Shown: positions 10,565 to 21,682, counted from the stretch's first letter. The stretch is 64,000 nucleotides of DNA from Gari tellinella (GCA_922989275.2 OV277871.1:1612001-1676000); one strand, 5' to 3'. Made by a program: numbers and translations. The notes: generated from the letters alone by a model not told the origin.

Positions 10565-10760
10565 ATTACAACTACAAAATACTGTAACTACTTGGTGTTT
10601 GCGACAATTGATTGCTTGTAGCAAAGTGACAGTAAAACAGACAGCTCATTTTGGAGCTTTCTGTTTACTGTCACTTTTCGTTCAGCTGTCTGCTGTCTTT
10701 TATACAATAAAAAAGGTTTCGTTTTAATTGTCGTAATAGAGAGGTTTTTACTGTATACAT
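10565..10760. mobile_element. Family F palindromic repeat
   Basis: AAAGTGACAGTAAAACAG pairs with CTGTTTACTGTCACTTT round AGCTCATTTTGGAGCT. ACTGTA lies near both outer sides. Confidence 0.65.
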
Positions 10761-11067
10761 ACATACGAGATGGGTTACATTATCTTGGAGATGGATACGA
10801 TCGAAAGCAAAAATTGCTTTTTAGATATTCTCCTGCACTTATTGTTTGAATTGATTTTGATCATTAGCCTATTTTAAAAAAAAATATCCAGTGTTAAATG
10901 GTTTCGATTCATTTGAGACGCCGAGTTAAATGAGATCTTGTTGCTTAATGCAGGAGCAAAGTAATGAAATGCTGCTTAATGAGTATATAAGATGTCCTGC
11001 ACTGTGCACCACCTGTCTCAGATCCACGACGAGTTATGGTTTGAATGTTGATTTACCCACTCAGTCA

Positions 11068-11371
11068 TACAGTGCTTCATCTCTACACCAACATACATCC
11101 AATGGGAGACAAAAACTGTGTGTGTGTTGTTCGGAGGGGGTTGCTATAGGGAGTGAACTTATATATCTTTGCAAACAGCTTGAACAAACTTTTTTCACTC
11201 TTCATTATGATTTTGTCTGTCAAATTGTTCAAAATGTGATTTCGAGAAAAACTGTATACGACAATTATTTAAATCGTTAAACTTAATTGTCTTGTTTGGG
11301 GAACAGTAGCAGGCATTGTTGTAAGAAGGGAGTCATTGTTCGGAGGGTCGTTGTAGGGATGGGGCACTGTA
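11068..11371 (+). mobile_element. Family C MITE lacking its hairpin
   Basis: TACAGTGCTTCATCTC to GGGGCACTGTA. After GCAAACAGCTTGAA the palindrome is missing and the sequence resumes near TCATTATGATTTTG. Confidence 0.8.
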
Positions 11372-11739
11372 GTATTGTCTGTGCACTCATAACATTACCT
11401 ATTCCTCATAACCTGTCCATACATCTATACTGTTCTGATGGATGGTGCGTCATAGAAAAAACATGTCCTACAGTCTGACAGCATACTTTATGCTACTACA
11501 TGTATCTGATAGGATATAGAAACTCTTTCTTATGGTTCATATTCATAACTGTATTAAGTGGAACAGTTTCCGTCTGTAGAGGAGTGATATAGAAAGGCGA
11601 CTTTATGGGGGTAAATGGTTAAAACAGCCAGGGCATTGAACAGTGAAATCTCACTGGAACTTTCTGATTTATTTTAAATATGTTCCAAGGAAACACCAGC
11701 CTTATTTTTTTAAACATCCTATTAAGGAAAGTTAACGCA
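11372..11739. other. Unassigned
   Basis: Nothing recognised. Confidence 0.5.
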
Positions 11740-12180
11740 TTGAAGCCTAGCGACCAGTATACTCGTCGTTTACAAACATTATACCCGTTAAGAGTACACT
11801 TTTCCTGTGCAATCAGTGTAGACCAAGATCAGGCTCTGTGCACTGTTGGTAACTTTGCACTATATAACAGAAAACAATCATAAATAGTCAATAAATGACT
11901 AAATTTAACCAATTGTAAGCGGGATACACTTTTAGGTGTACCTCTAGGCAAACAGTTTTGGTCTCAGATCAGGCCCCACATTGTGGGGCCTGATCTGAGA
12001 TCAAAACTATTTGCAGCTAAGTCAATATTTTATCAGAAACTTCTAAAATCTTTTGCAAATATTTGAGTTATACCCGCTGCAGACGACATTTTAAAATGGC
12101 CGCAGAATATTACCCAGCATACAATGGGTTAATTGGAAATTGGAATCTAAGCTTCAAGGGTGAATGGGCAAACAGGGGTA
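11740..12180. repeat. Degenerate family H repeats with a strong hairpin
   Basis: GCCTAGCGACCAG and CAGTGTAGACCAAGATCAGG, then a perfect hairpin at 11942-12015 (TCAGATCAGGCCCCACA and its complement, with AAACAG outside). Confidence 0.65.
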
Positions 12181-12344
12181 ATTACTTCTAAACAAGCAAG
12201 ACCGTCTAGACAGTTAACTTATATTCTTAAATAATCAGTTTGTTGGTCAGAGAACTACACAATAAAAAAAGTTTTATTCGATAAAACAGCTACTAGACAC
12301 TTCCAACAAAACTTACTCATTGGGTAGAACCTCATACGTTTAAC

Positions 12345-12530
12345 CCATTTATGCCACATGGATCATTCCATGATTATATATTGGATGAGTCCATTTGATC
12401 ATTTAAAGGTTGGTTGACTAGTCCAACTATTCAGTTTTGATAAAAGTTTCTGTAAGCCAACAGTGCAGGCTCAAATCAGATGCCACAGACTACAGCGCCT
12501 GATCTGGGTATGTACGGTTTGTCTATGTCC
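12345..12530. repeat. Degenerate palindromic repeat, family H type
   Basis: TTTAACCCATTTATGCCAC, a diverged hairpin GCAGGCTCAAATCAGATGCC, right arm GCGCCTGATCTGGG. Confidence 0.55.
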
Positions 12531-12594
12531 TTAATCAATTTATGCCTGGATATTTAGATGAACTCTCCCATTGTGGTTTTCTTAAGATAACACG

Positions 12595-13000
12595 GCGTCT
12601 GATCAGGCTCCAAACTGTATGCCACTCATATTATAATATAACTAAAGGTAAAACCTATATACGGCCAAAACCTGCTTCTACAAAGTAAAATAAGAATGCT
12701 AAAGGGACCGGGCCGAACGCTCGGTTGGTTGGTGAAATATGCATTCCTTTGGTATCCGGAAGTGACGTCATGGCAGATAACAATGATGGCGCTCATAGTT
12801 GGCGATATTTGCCCGATCTATGAGGTTAAGAGAATTGTTTCTTTATTCCTTGTTTTATTCACGCAACGCGTACACATTATCTGTTTTGGCCGTAATAAAT
12901 ATTCAGAATTGTCAGCAATTTATCGTTTTCTGTGTTTTAATGCGATGCGTTTGCGTTTCATGAGCGTTTAAACGGGAAAGAATAACGTATTCTCCACTGT
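12595..13000 (+). mobile_element. Family A MITE, right half, interrupted
   Basis: The right hairpin arm (12595-12630) and the right end (12894-13000, closing CTCCACTGTG) are split by the TIR element at 12660-12893. Confidence 0.65.
12660..12893. mobile_element. Short TIR element inserted in a family A copy
   Basis: TACGGCCAAAAC at the left and GTTTTGGCCGTA at the right, with a TA on each side. The two sides of the interrupted family A copy continue at 12595-12659 and 12894-13000. The interior contains CCGGAAGTGACGTCATGG and AACAATGATGGCG. Confidence 0.55.
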
Positions 13001-13078
13001 GGACATAAAATGGTGATGTACAAATGTAAGGACACTGCAATGTTTTTGTCTGAGTTTACCAGGTTGGCAAATCAAATG

Positions 13079-13328
13079 TACAGTGGAGAATGTGTTATTC
13101 TTTCCCAATAAACGCGTTTACGCTAAAACTATTATTTGCAGTGCAAACAGTTTGGAGCCAGATCAGACGCCGGATAACCCGGCGTCTGATCAGGCTCAAA
13201 ACTGTTTGCCACCAAGATAAACATGAATTATCAGAATTGTCCAAAAGTTGTTCTTTTCTACGTTTTAGTACTTTGCGTTTGCGTACGTTTGCGTTTAAAC
13301 GGGAAAGAATAACAGATTCTCCACTGTA
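13079..13328 (+). mobile_element. Family A MITE, complete
   Basis: TA-flanked. The hairpin arm has CCGGATAACCCGG in the loop region. Confidence 0.9.
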
Positions 13329-13855
13329 TAGATCATTTCTTTATCAAAACCATGATATAGATTTACCTTACATTTTTGGACGTGACTATGGCCTTCCCTT
13401 AGAACACAGGCAACTGACAATTGATCATATTCGGCTATTTCCGCCATTTTTAGGTGAGCGGCGAAAACAGGGGTTGCCTTATTCCTATTTATAGGAAGAT
13501 AGGCGCAAATGTGGTTAAAAGAAAGTGTTGAGGTACCTGAAGACCATGAGTTTGAGTCCTATGTATTGCGTATCATATTACAAATTTTGGTATTGGTTCT
13601 AACTATTTTTCTTTCCCCGTTTAAAAGAAACTTAAAGCAAATACAAGCGCAATAAAATAAATGTAGAAAATGACAACTTTCGACAAGACTTACACTCTAT
13701 TTGACAGCTTGGTGCGGGGCGGAACCTGTGCAGATGGCTACTGAAGGAGTCTTCTGCATAGTTTCTGTCCTTCATTAATCACTGTTCCACTTGGTGGTCG
13801 CTTGATCCGGGTTTAACTGTACATAGTCTTTTATTTTTTATTTTAAAGCAATGCT
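13329..13855. other. Unassigned
   Basis: A frame running out of the MITE at 13079 continues to 13494 but is not a recognised protein. Confidence 0.5.
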
Positions 13856-14046
13856 TACAGTGGAGAATCTGTTATTCTTTCCCGTTTAAACGCAAACGTA
13901 CACAAACGCAAAGCACTAAAACGTAGAAAAGTACAATTTTTTGACAATTCTGATAATTCTGATCTGGCTCCAAACTGTTTGCACTGCAAATAATAGTTTT
14001 GGCGTAAACGCGTTAATTGGGAAAGAATAACACATTCTCCACTGTA
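13856..14046 (-). mobile_element. Family A MITE lacking half of the hairpin
   Basis: Both TIRs are intact but the left arm and loop of the central palindrome are missing. The join is AATTCTGATCTGGCTCC. Confidence 0.85.
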
Positions 14047-14479
14047 TGTAGGTTTAATTAATGTACGATATAATGTTGTTGTTTTCTTCTCTCGCTCTCT
14101 TGCTATCCAATCGTCGACCTCCTAATACACTTTATATAAACAGTGCAATGTCAAATGAACCAAAATTCCTAGTTCCTGAAATTAAAACAAGCATAACTTT
14201 AACACATTTTAGCTAACATCATTTATATTTATGTCAAAACTTTCTCTTACAGCATTTTACTCTTGTTAATATTATACGCATGTTTTTTGTTTTTTTGTTT
14301 AAAATGGCGGTTACAGCTAATGTTTATTGTTAAATTGTATCTGATGTTGAATAAATCTTGTATCTCATTTCGACCTTAGAGGCAAAACGTTTTGAGCCTG
14401 ACGTCTGATGATGAACGATGTCTGGTCGGGCCTAAATTGTCAGCAATTGACAAGTCTTTTGGCATAAAGACTTTTATTA
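14047..14479. other. Unassigned
   Basis: AT-rich with no recognised gene; a CTCGCTCTC pyrimidine run lies near 14090. Confidence 0.5.
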
Positions 14480-14672
14480 GCCCTGAACCTGCTGTAATAT
14501 CGTCTGCTTTGAAATTCTCGTCTGCAAAAATTGTTAAATTTAGATTTATACATTTTTTAGATTAAGAAACCTATATAAAGACGAGTGTCAAACTCGTTAC
14601 GCGGCGTCTGATCTGGATCCAACTTGTTTGCAAAATACCACGAAGTCGCGATCAGCAAAGGGTTAGGAAGAA
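14480..14672 (+). mobile_element. Family B MITE, hairpin half lost
   Basis: GTAATATCGTCTGC, ACGAGTGTCAAAC, then CGTTACGCGGCGTCTGATCT; ends CAAAGGGTTAG. Confidence 0.7.
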
Positions 14673-14751
14673 AAAAACAACGTCTGCTCCAGTAAGTTGT
14701 ACATGTACATCCTTGAAACTATTCAACAGTAACGACTGCATTCGTCTTCGT

Positions 14752-14976
14752 TCAACCCTTTTATGTCAAGCGGATGCTTCCATGTTTATATATTGGATAC
14801 GTCCTTTTTATGTATAGGGTGTCTGGTCTAAATTTTAATTTCGTTTTGGTTTCAATTGAAATTCCTATCAGCAAACAGTGTAGACTCTGATCAGACACCG
14901 CATAATGCGGCGTCTGATCAGATTCTACACTGCTTGCCACTGTCCCTTTTATGTGACGCTAAGCACAAAAGGATTT
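14752..14976. mobile_element. Family H MITE with shared hairpin core
   Basis: TCAACCCTTTTATG at one end and CACAAAAGGATTTAA at the other. Hairpin CAGTGTAGACTCTGATCAGA opposite TCTGATCAGATTCTACACTG. Confidence 0.75.
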
Positions 14977-15050
14977 AATGAATCGAGTGCATAAATGTAA
15001 TAGATTGAAAAAATAACAGTTTTAGAAAGAGTAAACAATCTATTTTATTC

Positions 15051-15292
15051 GGCCCGAGGTTATAAAACTTAAAACGATCTCTATGCTCAAAACTCAATTT
15101 CAATAACAGGCTATAGATTTAACAAAGTTTGTTTGAACTTATTTAAGTAACCCGATTTGAATATATTTTATCAGTAGAATTATGGTATACAAATACTAGT
15201 TATATATAAAATGTTTGCTGAAGTGTTATGAGCTGAGAAAATTTCTGAGTTTTGAGCATAGAGTTCATTTTAAGTTTTATAACCTCGGGGCC
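15051..15292. mobile_element. Family E MITE (diverged copy)
   Basis: Ends GGCCCGAGGTTATAAAACTT and its complement, 242 bp. The interior differs at many positions from the copies at 61-63 kb. Confidence 0.85.
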
Positions 15293-15582
15293 AGCTGGTC
15301 AGATGTCGAGAACTCAGTCAGACTCCAATGTTTGTAACTGGGGGAAGTATTCTTGCGCAAAATTGTTTATTGGGCAAGACTTATGTATTCTCCATTGTAC
15401 ATGTATCCAAGATCCGTTGTACTGCCCTTGTGTCGTTTTATTTTTACCCCAGTATATTGTTATTTTAAAAGAGACAATAGAAGATTCATGCACAACTGTT
15501 TCTTACATTAAGCCGTTACCCATCTTAAAATACCCCCATTGTCACTGAATGGAATGCCCGCATAAGGTCATCTTTACTGTAC

Positions 15583-15769
15583 CTAAGTGAACTATTATCA
15601 AACTGTCTCATGGAGACGTTAGCAGAAATCAGTGAAGTCGGAGAGTCCCGCCATGTAACTCTCTGCTAACCAAGTATGGCAATATGGGCAACTGCATAAA
15701 CAATGGCAAGACTCGTCTAGACAACCGATTTATATTAATACTTTAATAGTCATTCTAAGTTTCATAACG
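15583..15769 (+). repeat. Family I repeat, copy 1
   Basis: ACTGTCTCATGGAGACGTTA, GTAACTCTCTGCTAACCAAG, GGCAATATGGGCAAC, ACTCGTCTAGACAA. Uninterrupted at the TA at 15667. Confidence 0.8.
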
Positions 15770-16024
15770 TACAGTGGAGAAAACGTTATTCTTTCCCAAT
15801 AAACGCGTTTAAGCTAAAACTATTATTTTCATTGCAAACAGTTTGAAGCCAAATCAGACGCCGGGTAACCCGGCGTCTGATCAGGCTTCAAAATGTTTGC
15901 CTCTCAGATTAAAAATCAATGATTATAAATGTCAAAAATGGTATTATTTCTTTTACATTTTAACGATTTGCGTTTGCGTTTCGTTTGCGTTTAAACGGGG
16001 AAGAATAACGTTTTCTCCACTGTA
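15770..16024 (+). mobile_element. Family A MITE, complete
   Basis: Splits a family I repeat at TTCATAACG-TA. The uninterrupted version of that site is at 17968-17985. Confidence 0.9.
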
Positions 16025-16039
16025 CGTTTAACGGTACGT

Positions 16040-16516
16040 AAGAGTACCACATGTATTATCAACGTTTCTCACAGAGACGTTAACCAAAAGCAGTGAAGTC
16101 GGAGAGTAACAGTTACTCTCTGTTAGCTCTTGGAACCCTAGTCAAGCATATAAGCGTCATTTACAAACAGCGTACCTGTGATTAGTAGTCCTATGCAAAC
16201 AGTGTAGACCCTGCTCAAATGGTTCCTTAAGGAACCCTCTTTTCTGGGTCTACAATGTTTGTCAATTTGACATGTATTTTAAAAATCAATACTTAAAAGT
16301 AAAAAATTGACTTGACTTAATTGAAAACTAGAATTGTCCATTTGAGGTTTCAAGGAGGTGGGGTTAACTAAGCATGGCAATATGGGCAAATATATAAACA
16401 ATGGTAAGTCTCGTCTAGACAAGGTGTTCAGATAAGATGGCATGATTATGAATTATATACAAGTTTATCACATAAATCAATTACTGAAGGTACGGGGGTA
16501 CCCAATCGGGCCATAC
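16040..16516 (+). repeat. Family I repeat, copy 2, interrupted by family H
   Basis: TTCTCACAGAGACGTTA, GTCTAGACAAGGTG and TATAAATC-like ACATAAATCAATTACTGA match copy 3. The H repeat sits at the same place as the A element in copy 3. Confidence 0.75.
16130..16354. mobile_element. Family H repeat inserted in a family I copy
   Basis: CAGTGTAGACCCTGCTCAAATG and TGGGTCTACAATGTTTG form the hairpin round GGTTCCTTAAGGAACC. It separates CTCTCTGTTAGCT from AAGCATGGCAATATGGGC, which are joined in the copy at 15583. Confidence 0.65.
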
Positions 16517-16769
16517 TTTCAGTGGAGGAAATACAATGTACTAGTCTTTCTCCGTTTAAACGAAACGATACAAAAACGCAAGGCATTGAAATGAGGAACA
16601 TGGTAACTTCCTGAAAATGTTCAACATAACTTGAAATCTGAGGGGCAGTTTTAAGCCTGATCAGAGGCCTCATTTACTGGCATCTGATTAGGATCCAAAC
16701 TGGTTGCAATGGAATTTATTGTTTTGACCATAACGCGTTTTCTCGTAAGGAGTAACGTCTTTCCCACTA
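16517..16769 (-). mobile_element. Family A MITE, degenerate
   Basis: Ends TTTCAGTGGAGGAAA and TCCCACTATG. The hairpin is heavily mutated (CAGAGGCCTCATTTACTGGC). Confidence 0.65.
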
Positions 16770-16775
16770 TGCAAG

Positions 16776-17119
16776 TACGGTGTTCCCTCTAACAACGACA
16801 CCCAAGGGGAAACACCTATTGTGTGCGTTGTTCGGAGGGAGTCGTTATAGGGAAAATTATGATTTGGCTTACATTTGCAGACAGTTTGAATTCAGATCAG
16901 ACGCCGCGTTACGCGGCGTCTGATCTGGATTCAAGCTGTTTGTCACTCGTCATAATACTTATTCTATCAAAATGTCCACTTATATGTAACATTAAGGAAA
17001 AAACAGCAGACGACAATGATTTAAACAGACGATAGTGCAGCAGTAAAAGCGTTAGGCATAAGGTCGTTGTAATAAGGGATTCGTTGTTGGGAGGCCTGTT
17101 GTAGGGAGAGATCACTGTA
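16776..17119 (+). mobile_element. Family C MITE, complete
   Basis: TACGGTGTTCCCTC to GAGATCACTGTA, hairpin GAATTCAGATCAGACGCCG. Contains GCAGACGACAAT as in family B. Confidence 0.9.
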
Positions 17120-17216
17120 TTTGAACGATAGCCTTTCCCGACAAAAGTATTTAGATTGCAAGGAAGGATCTCCATTGCTAGCGGTTTGGTTTCAGATTAT
17201 CTCAACAGTTTTACTC

Positions 17217-17429
17217 TGACAATGGAAAAGACGTTATTCTTTCCCGTTTAAATGCAAATGAAACGCAAGCGCATTGTTATAAAATTTAGAAAATGGCTAC
17301 TTATTGACAAATCGTACTATTCATGTTTATCTGAGTGGCCAACAGGTTTGAACCTAAGCACCCGCCCGGTATTTCGGCGTCTGATCCGGCTCCAAACTGT
17401 TTACAATGGAAAAATAAATAAGCTCCATT
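17217..17429 (-). mobile_element. Family A MITE, degenerate and shortened
   Basis: Starts CAATGGAAAAGACGTTATTC, keeps CGGCGTCTGATCCGGCTCC, and ends near CTCCATTGTA. Confidence 0.6.
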
Positions 17430-17658
17430 GTATCTGTGCTTTTATTTTCTTCCTTAAATAGATTGTGTTGGAGTTAAATTTCATTTAAATGAGGAATAGA
17501 TCTAACTGTTTCCTTTGATGTCGATTCGATTTTAATGCAAACACTCACATGTTGTACAAACATGTTAATCATTTTTTTTATCATCGTTCTCATCATCTTT
17601 CCGATGATTTTTATATCTTAGCATTCAAAGGGATTTACAAAGTAAGCTATGGTTGTTT

Positions 17659-17908
17659 TAACCCTTTATACTCTCTCAATGACGCCTGAAAGCTCGTTTG
17701 CAAACAGTTTGGATCCTGATTAGACGCCGCGTGACGCGGCGTCTGATCAGGATCCAAACTGTTTGACACTCTTATCGATATTTATTAAGTCATACTACCT
17801 TAACTCTAGCTTTGAAACGTGTCTTGCAGACAACAATACCGAAGCAGACGACAATAAAGCGGTGACGGGGTAAAATTCTCCCAAATAATTTGATAATGAA
17901 AGGGTTAA
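17659..17908 (-). mobile_element. Family B MITE, complete
   Basis: TTAA on both sides with CCCTTTAT and AATGAAAGGG. The hairpin is near perfect with loop CCGCGTGACGCGG. TTAA plus CCCTTT suggests piggyBac-type mobilisation. Confidence 0.9.
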
Positions 17909-17959
17909 GGAGACAACTATAGTCAACATTTTGCTATGCATCTCTGTTCATTGATAGAC

Positions 17960-18480
17960 ATTATAAATTTCATAACGTACATCTAACTGTACCTACATGT
18001 CAGAAAACTATTATTTAACTGTCTCACAGAGACGTTTAGCAGAACACAGTGACGTCGGATAGCCCCACCATGTAACTCTGTGATACAGTGGAGAAGACGT
18101 TCTTTTTTCCCGTTTAAACGAAACGCAAACGCATTCCAATAAAACGTAGAAAAGGAAAACGTTTCACCCATTCTGAATGCTCATATAAATCCTTGTGGCA
18201 AACAATTTGGAGCTTGATTTGACGCCGGGTTACCCGGCGTCTGATCTGGCTCCAAACTGTTTGCAATGGAAATAATAGTTTTAGCGTAAACGTGTTTATT
18301 GGGAAAGAATAACGTTTTCTCCACCGTAACCAAGTATGGCAATGTGGGCAAAGGCATAAACAATGGCAAGACTCGTCTAGACAACATGTTTATCACATCA
18401 GCTGGCATGACGATGCATTATGTACAACTTTAACATATAAATCAATTACTAAGAAAAATGGTACCCCGTCGCGCCATAGC
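17960..18480 (+). repeat. Family I repeat, copy 3, interrupted by family A
   Basis: TTCATAACGTACATC, CTGTCTCACAGAGACG, ACCAAGTATGGCAATGTGGG, ACATATAAATCAATTACTAA. The A element is at 18084. Confidence 0.8.
18084..18328 (-). mobile_element. Family A MITE, complete
   Basis: Splits a family I repeat at a TA that is uninterrupted in the paralogous copy at 15667-15668. Confidence 0.9.
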
Positions 18481-18731
18481 TACAGTGGAGAAAACGTTAT
18501 TCTTTCCAATAAACGCGTTTGCGCTAAAACTATGATATCCAAGTTGCAAACAGTTTGGAGCCAGATCAGACGCCGGCTACCCGGCGTCTGATCAGGCTCA
18601 AAACTATTTGTCACTGAGATTAAAAAACAATAATTAGAAATGTCAAAAAATGGTAATTTCCTACATTTTAGCGATTTGCGTTTGCGTTTCGTTTGCGTTT
18701 AAATAGGAAAGAATAACGTTTCTCCACTGTA
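18481..18731 (+). mobile_element. Family A MITE, complete
   Basis: TA-flanked. It sits at the end of a family I copy, the position that the degenerate A copy at 16517 occupies in a second family I copy. Confidence 0.9.
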
Positions 18732-18880
18732 TAGTGAAGAAGATGTTATATTAATATGTTTAAACGAAATGAAAGGAACTGAAATGAGGACATTTGCAAC
18801 CTCTCCAAACATGTTGAGGATTATTATTTTTATATCTGAGTGGCAAACAGTGTGCCAGACGACCAGACGACCGGTTATCC
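18732..18880 (-). mobile_element. Family A MITE, degenerate left part
   Basis: AGTGAAGAAGATGTTAT, GTTTAAACGAAATG and GAGTGGCAAACAGTG are recognisable. The hairpin has become GACGACCAGACGACC. Confidence 0.5.
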
Positions 18881-18926
18881 CACCCAAAGTGTCTGTTCTG
18901 CCTAGCCGATTGAAGTCCTATTATTT

Positions 18927-19218
18927 TACAGCGGAGAAAATGTTATTCTTTCCCGTTTAAACGCAAACGAAACGCAAACGCATTGCAATAAAATGTAGAA
19001 AATTACAAGTTCTTGACAATTCTGAATGTTGATTTCAACCTTGGCGGCAAACAGTTTGGAGCCTGATCAGACGCCGGGTTACCCGGCGTCTTATCTGGCT
19101 CCAAACTGTTTGCCTTGGAAATAATAGCTTTGGCGTAAACGCGTTTATCAATTTTAATGCGATACGTTTGCGTTTCGTTTGCGTTTAAACGGGAAGGAAT
19201 AACGTTTTCTCCACTGTA
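18927..19218. mobile_element. Chimeric family A MITE with two like ends
   Basis: Both termini carry the GTTTAAACG-CAAACG type of subterminal sequence. The normal AATAAACGCG end stops at GCGTTTATCAATTTTAATGC (about 19142-19161), giving 292 bp instead of about 250. Confidence 0.8.
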
Positions 19219-19437
19219 GTACGGGATGGGTACATACTAGAAGTAAAATGAGAACCCGTCCAACTGTCTAGACTCTGGTAACGCTCCAGCCAGGAAAATT
19301 ACATAGAATGGCAAATGTGCTATGTGATGAACCTTTTCGGCCATTCCCTTTACCCTTTCATTGTCAAGGCTGATAGCATTTACATTTGCTTCTAGTTTGG
19401 ATCCTGATCAGATGCCGCATCGCGCTCATATCAATGT

Positions 19438-21682
19438 TTCTCAATTCAATTCAATTCAATTCATTTTATTGTATAATAAGGCCTCCGGCCCATACACAAA
19501 ATATTACATAAATACACAATTAGCATGCAGTGGACACTGGCAGTGATACATATAAGCTGATAATCACAATATGTGCAAGACACAATTCAATAGAGACACA
19601 ATTTATCAAAGAAACAACGCTTCCTATATAAATATGCTAGCAGTTAGTTAACTCTTTCTGGTTACATATACATATATAATTACCAAAGTAGACAAACACA
19701 TAAGCATGTCGAAATCAAAACAGAAAGCTCAAATCTCATCTTTCAGCCATGCAGAGGCGCTCCTCGGCGCATATTTAATGGAAAGAGTTAACTATCGTAC
19801 ACATCATTGTAACATTTTATACACGACCTAAAAAAAATTGATGCCTAACGGCAAAAGCATGATAAATGAACATGGCGATATTCCTTACAGTACTTTCCTT
19901 TTTGCATTTCATTAAAAGTATAAAGTTATAATAGGATGGAGCATTTGTGAATGTATTTTCAATATACTGGCTACGTAGCTTAGAATATAGAGGACACTGC
20001 ATAATAAAGTGAAACTCGTCTTCAAGACATGCTTCACAGTATACACAATGCCGCTCGTCCACAGGTATGTTGTAATATCACCCACTTTCAATCATCAGAT
20101 TGTGAGAAGAACACCTAAACTGAGCTATATTGTTTATTTCAATTGTATATATGTACACTTCTCTTCCAAATACATTCTTAAAGTCTTTGTAAGATCTAAG
20201 TTTATTATTTTCTTTGCAACAATCATTCCATATCTGTACATATTGATTTTTCAGTCTTTCTTCATAAGTAGCTAGAAATAGTTTTTCGTTACCAACTGAT
20301 TGCTGCAACCAAGCAAAACCAAACCCATTTGACATTAGATTATATCGTATAAGTGAGACCCAATTATCATGTCCGATGTTGTCATAGTATACTAACATTT
20401 CATAACATAGTCTTACATATCTACTCTTAGGAAGTTTCAGAATTCGCAACCAATATTTAATACTCCGTTTTGCCGAGGAAATATATAAGGGGTATCTACC
20501 CAAATCACCACGGACAGCATCATTGCATGACTTTAAACCAACTTTCAAAAGACGTTTACAAGCATATAAGTGAACCAATTCTATACAATTCATATTCTGT
20601 ATACCCCATAGTTCAGATCCGTACAAAAGAATTGGGCATATTTTCAAATCAAATATCTTAAAATATGTATTAACAGGTATACTTAGCAAGTTACTTAGTG
20701 TGATAAAGACATAGTTCAAGACTGTTTTTGCTTTAGTCGAGACTGCCTCTGCCATTTTTGGCAGAGATAATCTGCTAGAGAAAAAACTGCCAACATATGT
20801 AAATCCATTAACCGTGTCAAGTTTACTATTGTTGTAAAACCACTTTTCCTTGGCAGATAAGGGTCCTTTCTTAAAGACTAGCACTTTGGTTTTACCTATA
20901 TTAACCCTCAATTTACTTTGTTTGCAGAATTTTTGTAGCAGCTTTAACTGCCTTTGCAACCCTACAACAGTATCAGATATTAAAGCTATATCATCAGCAA
21001 ACAGCAACATAAAAATTTCAATAATTTCTGGAAATAACTGTATACCTCTAGTACTTACCTTCTTCCAACAGTGACTCGTAGAACTCATTAATAAATAGAG
21101 CAAAAAGTACTGGGCTCAAAGGACATCCCTGTCTGAGTCCAATTGGACATGTGAGCTCTTCAGTGTATTGCCCGTTTGAACGCACTCGCGCCTTAACAGT
21201 TGTATATATAGCCTTAATAGCCTGAAGAAGCCTGCCATTTACACCATACTTTTCTAATATCTTATATAAAGTTTCTCTGTCAACAGTATCAAAGGCCTTT
21301 TCAAAATCAACGAAGGCAACATACACCGGTTTTCTTTTTCTGTTAAGATACTTTGAAACAACTGAGTAAAGAACAAACATATTATCAACGGTGCTATATC
21401 CACTCCTGAACCCAGCCTGTGCTTCAGTAAGTTTGTTGTACGCTTCAATGTAAAATGTTAAACGTTTTGCTAAAATACATATATACAATTTGCTTAAAAC
21501 TTCTATAAGTGCTATGCCTCTATAGTTATTAGGCTGATTAATACTGCCTTTTTTATGTATAGGGATAATTGTAAATTTGGACCATGATTCTGGAAATTTT
21601 CCTGAACTGTATACTCTATTAAATAATATCCGTATGTAAGGCAGCAAAGCTGTTACTCCAAATTTTATTTGGTTAAACACTC
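19438..21682 (-). mobile_element. 5'-truncated LINE with TTGAA-type tail
   Basis: The right edge cuts into the reverse transcriptase, so the endonuclease and early RT are missing, as expected of incomplete reverse transcription. The left edge is the 3' end: an AATAAA signal (complement of 19465-19470) and then a run of TTGAA-type units (19440-19464). The last part of the 3' UTR contains a small GGCCTCCGGCC palindrome near 19480. The tail resembles that of the LINE at 38 kb, but the RT is of a different type. Confidence 0.85.
19817..21680 (-). pseudogene. LINE reverse transcriptase remnant, frameshifted and with one stop
   Basis: The frame from 21680 to 21048 has HKKGSINQPNNYRG, a catalytic VDFEKAFD block and GLRQGCPLSP. 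A single shift near 21055-21070 moves the reading to the frame of 21103-20078, which carries the catalytic FADD and the thumb region (VNIGKTKVLVFKKG). That frame is then broken by a TGA at 20078-20080. The same frame continues to 19817 with the C-terminal Cys/His motif (ERHCVYCEACLEDEFHF, then CPLY). The stop sits where related elements usually have arginine, so CGA to TGA is the likely change. With the N-terminus also missing, the copy cannot encode an active protein. Confidence 0.9.

Noticed and set aside
10930..11280. Frame of 116 codons with many Cys residues
   Set aside because: Its second half is family C repeat sequence; the Cys pattern does not match a known fold.
13090..13494. Frame of 134 codons
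   Set aside because: The first part is the read-through of a family A MITE (same peptide in every plus copy); the rest has no domain.
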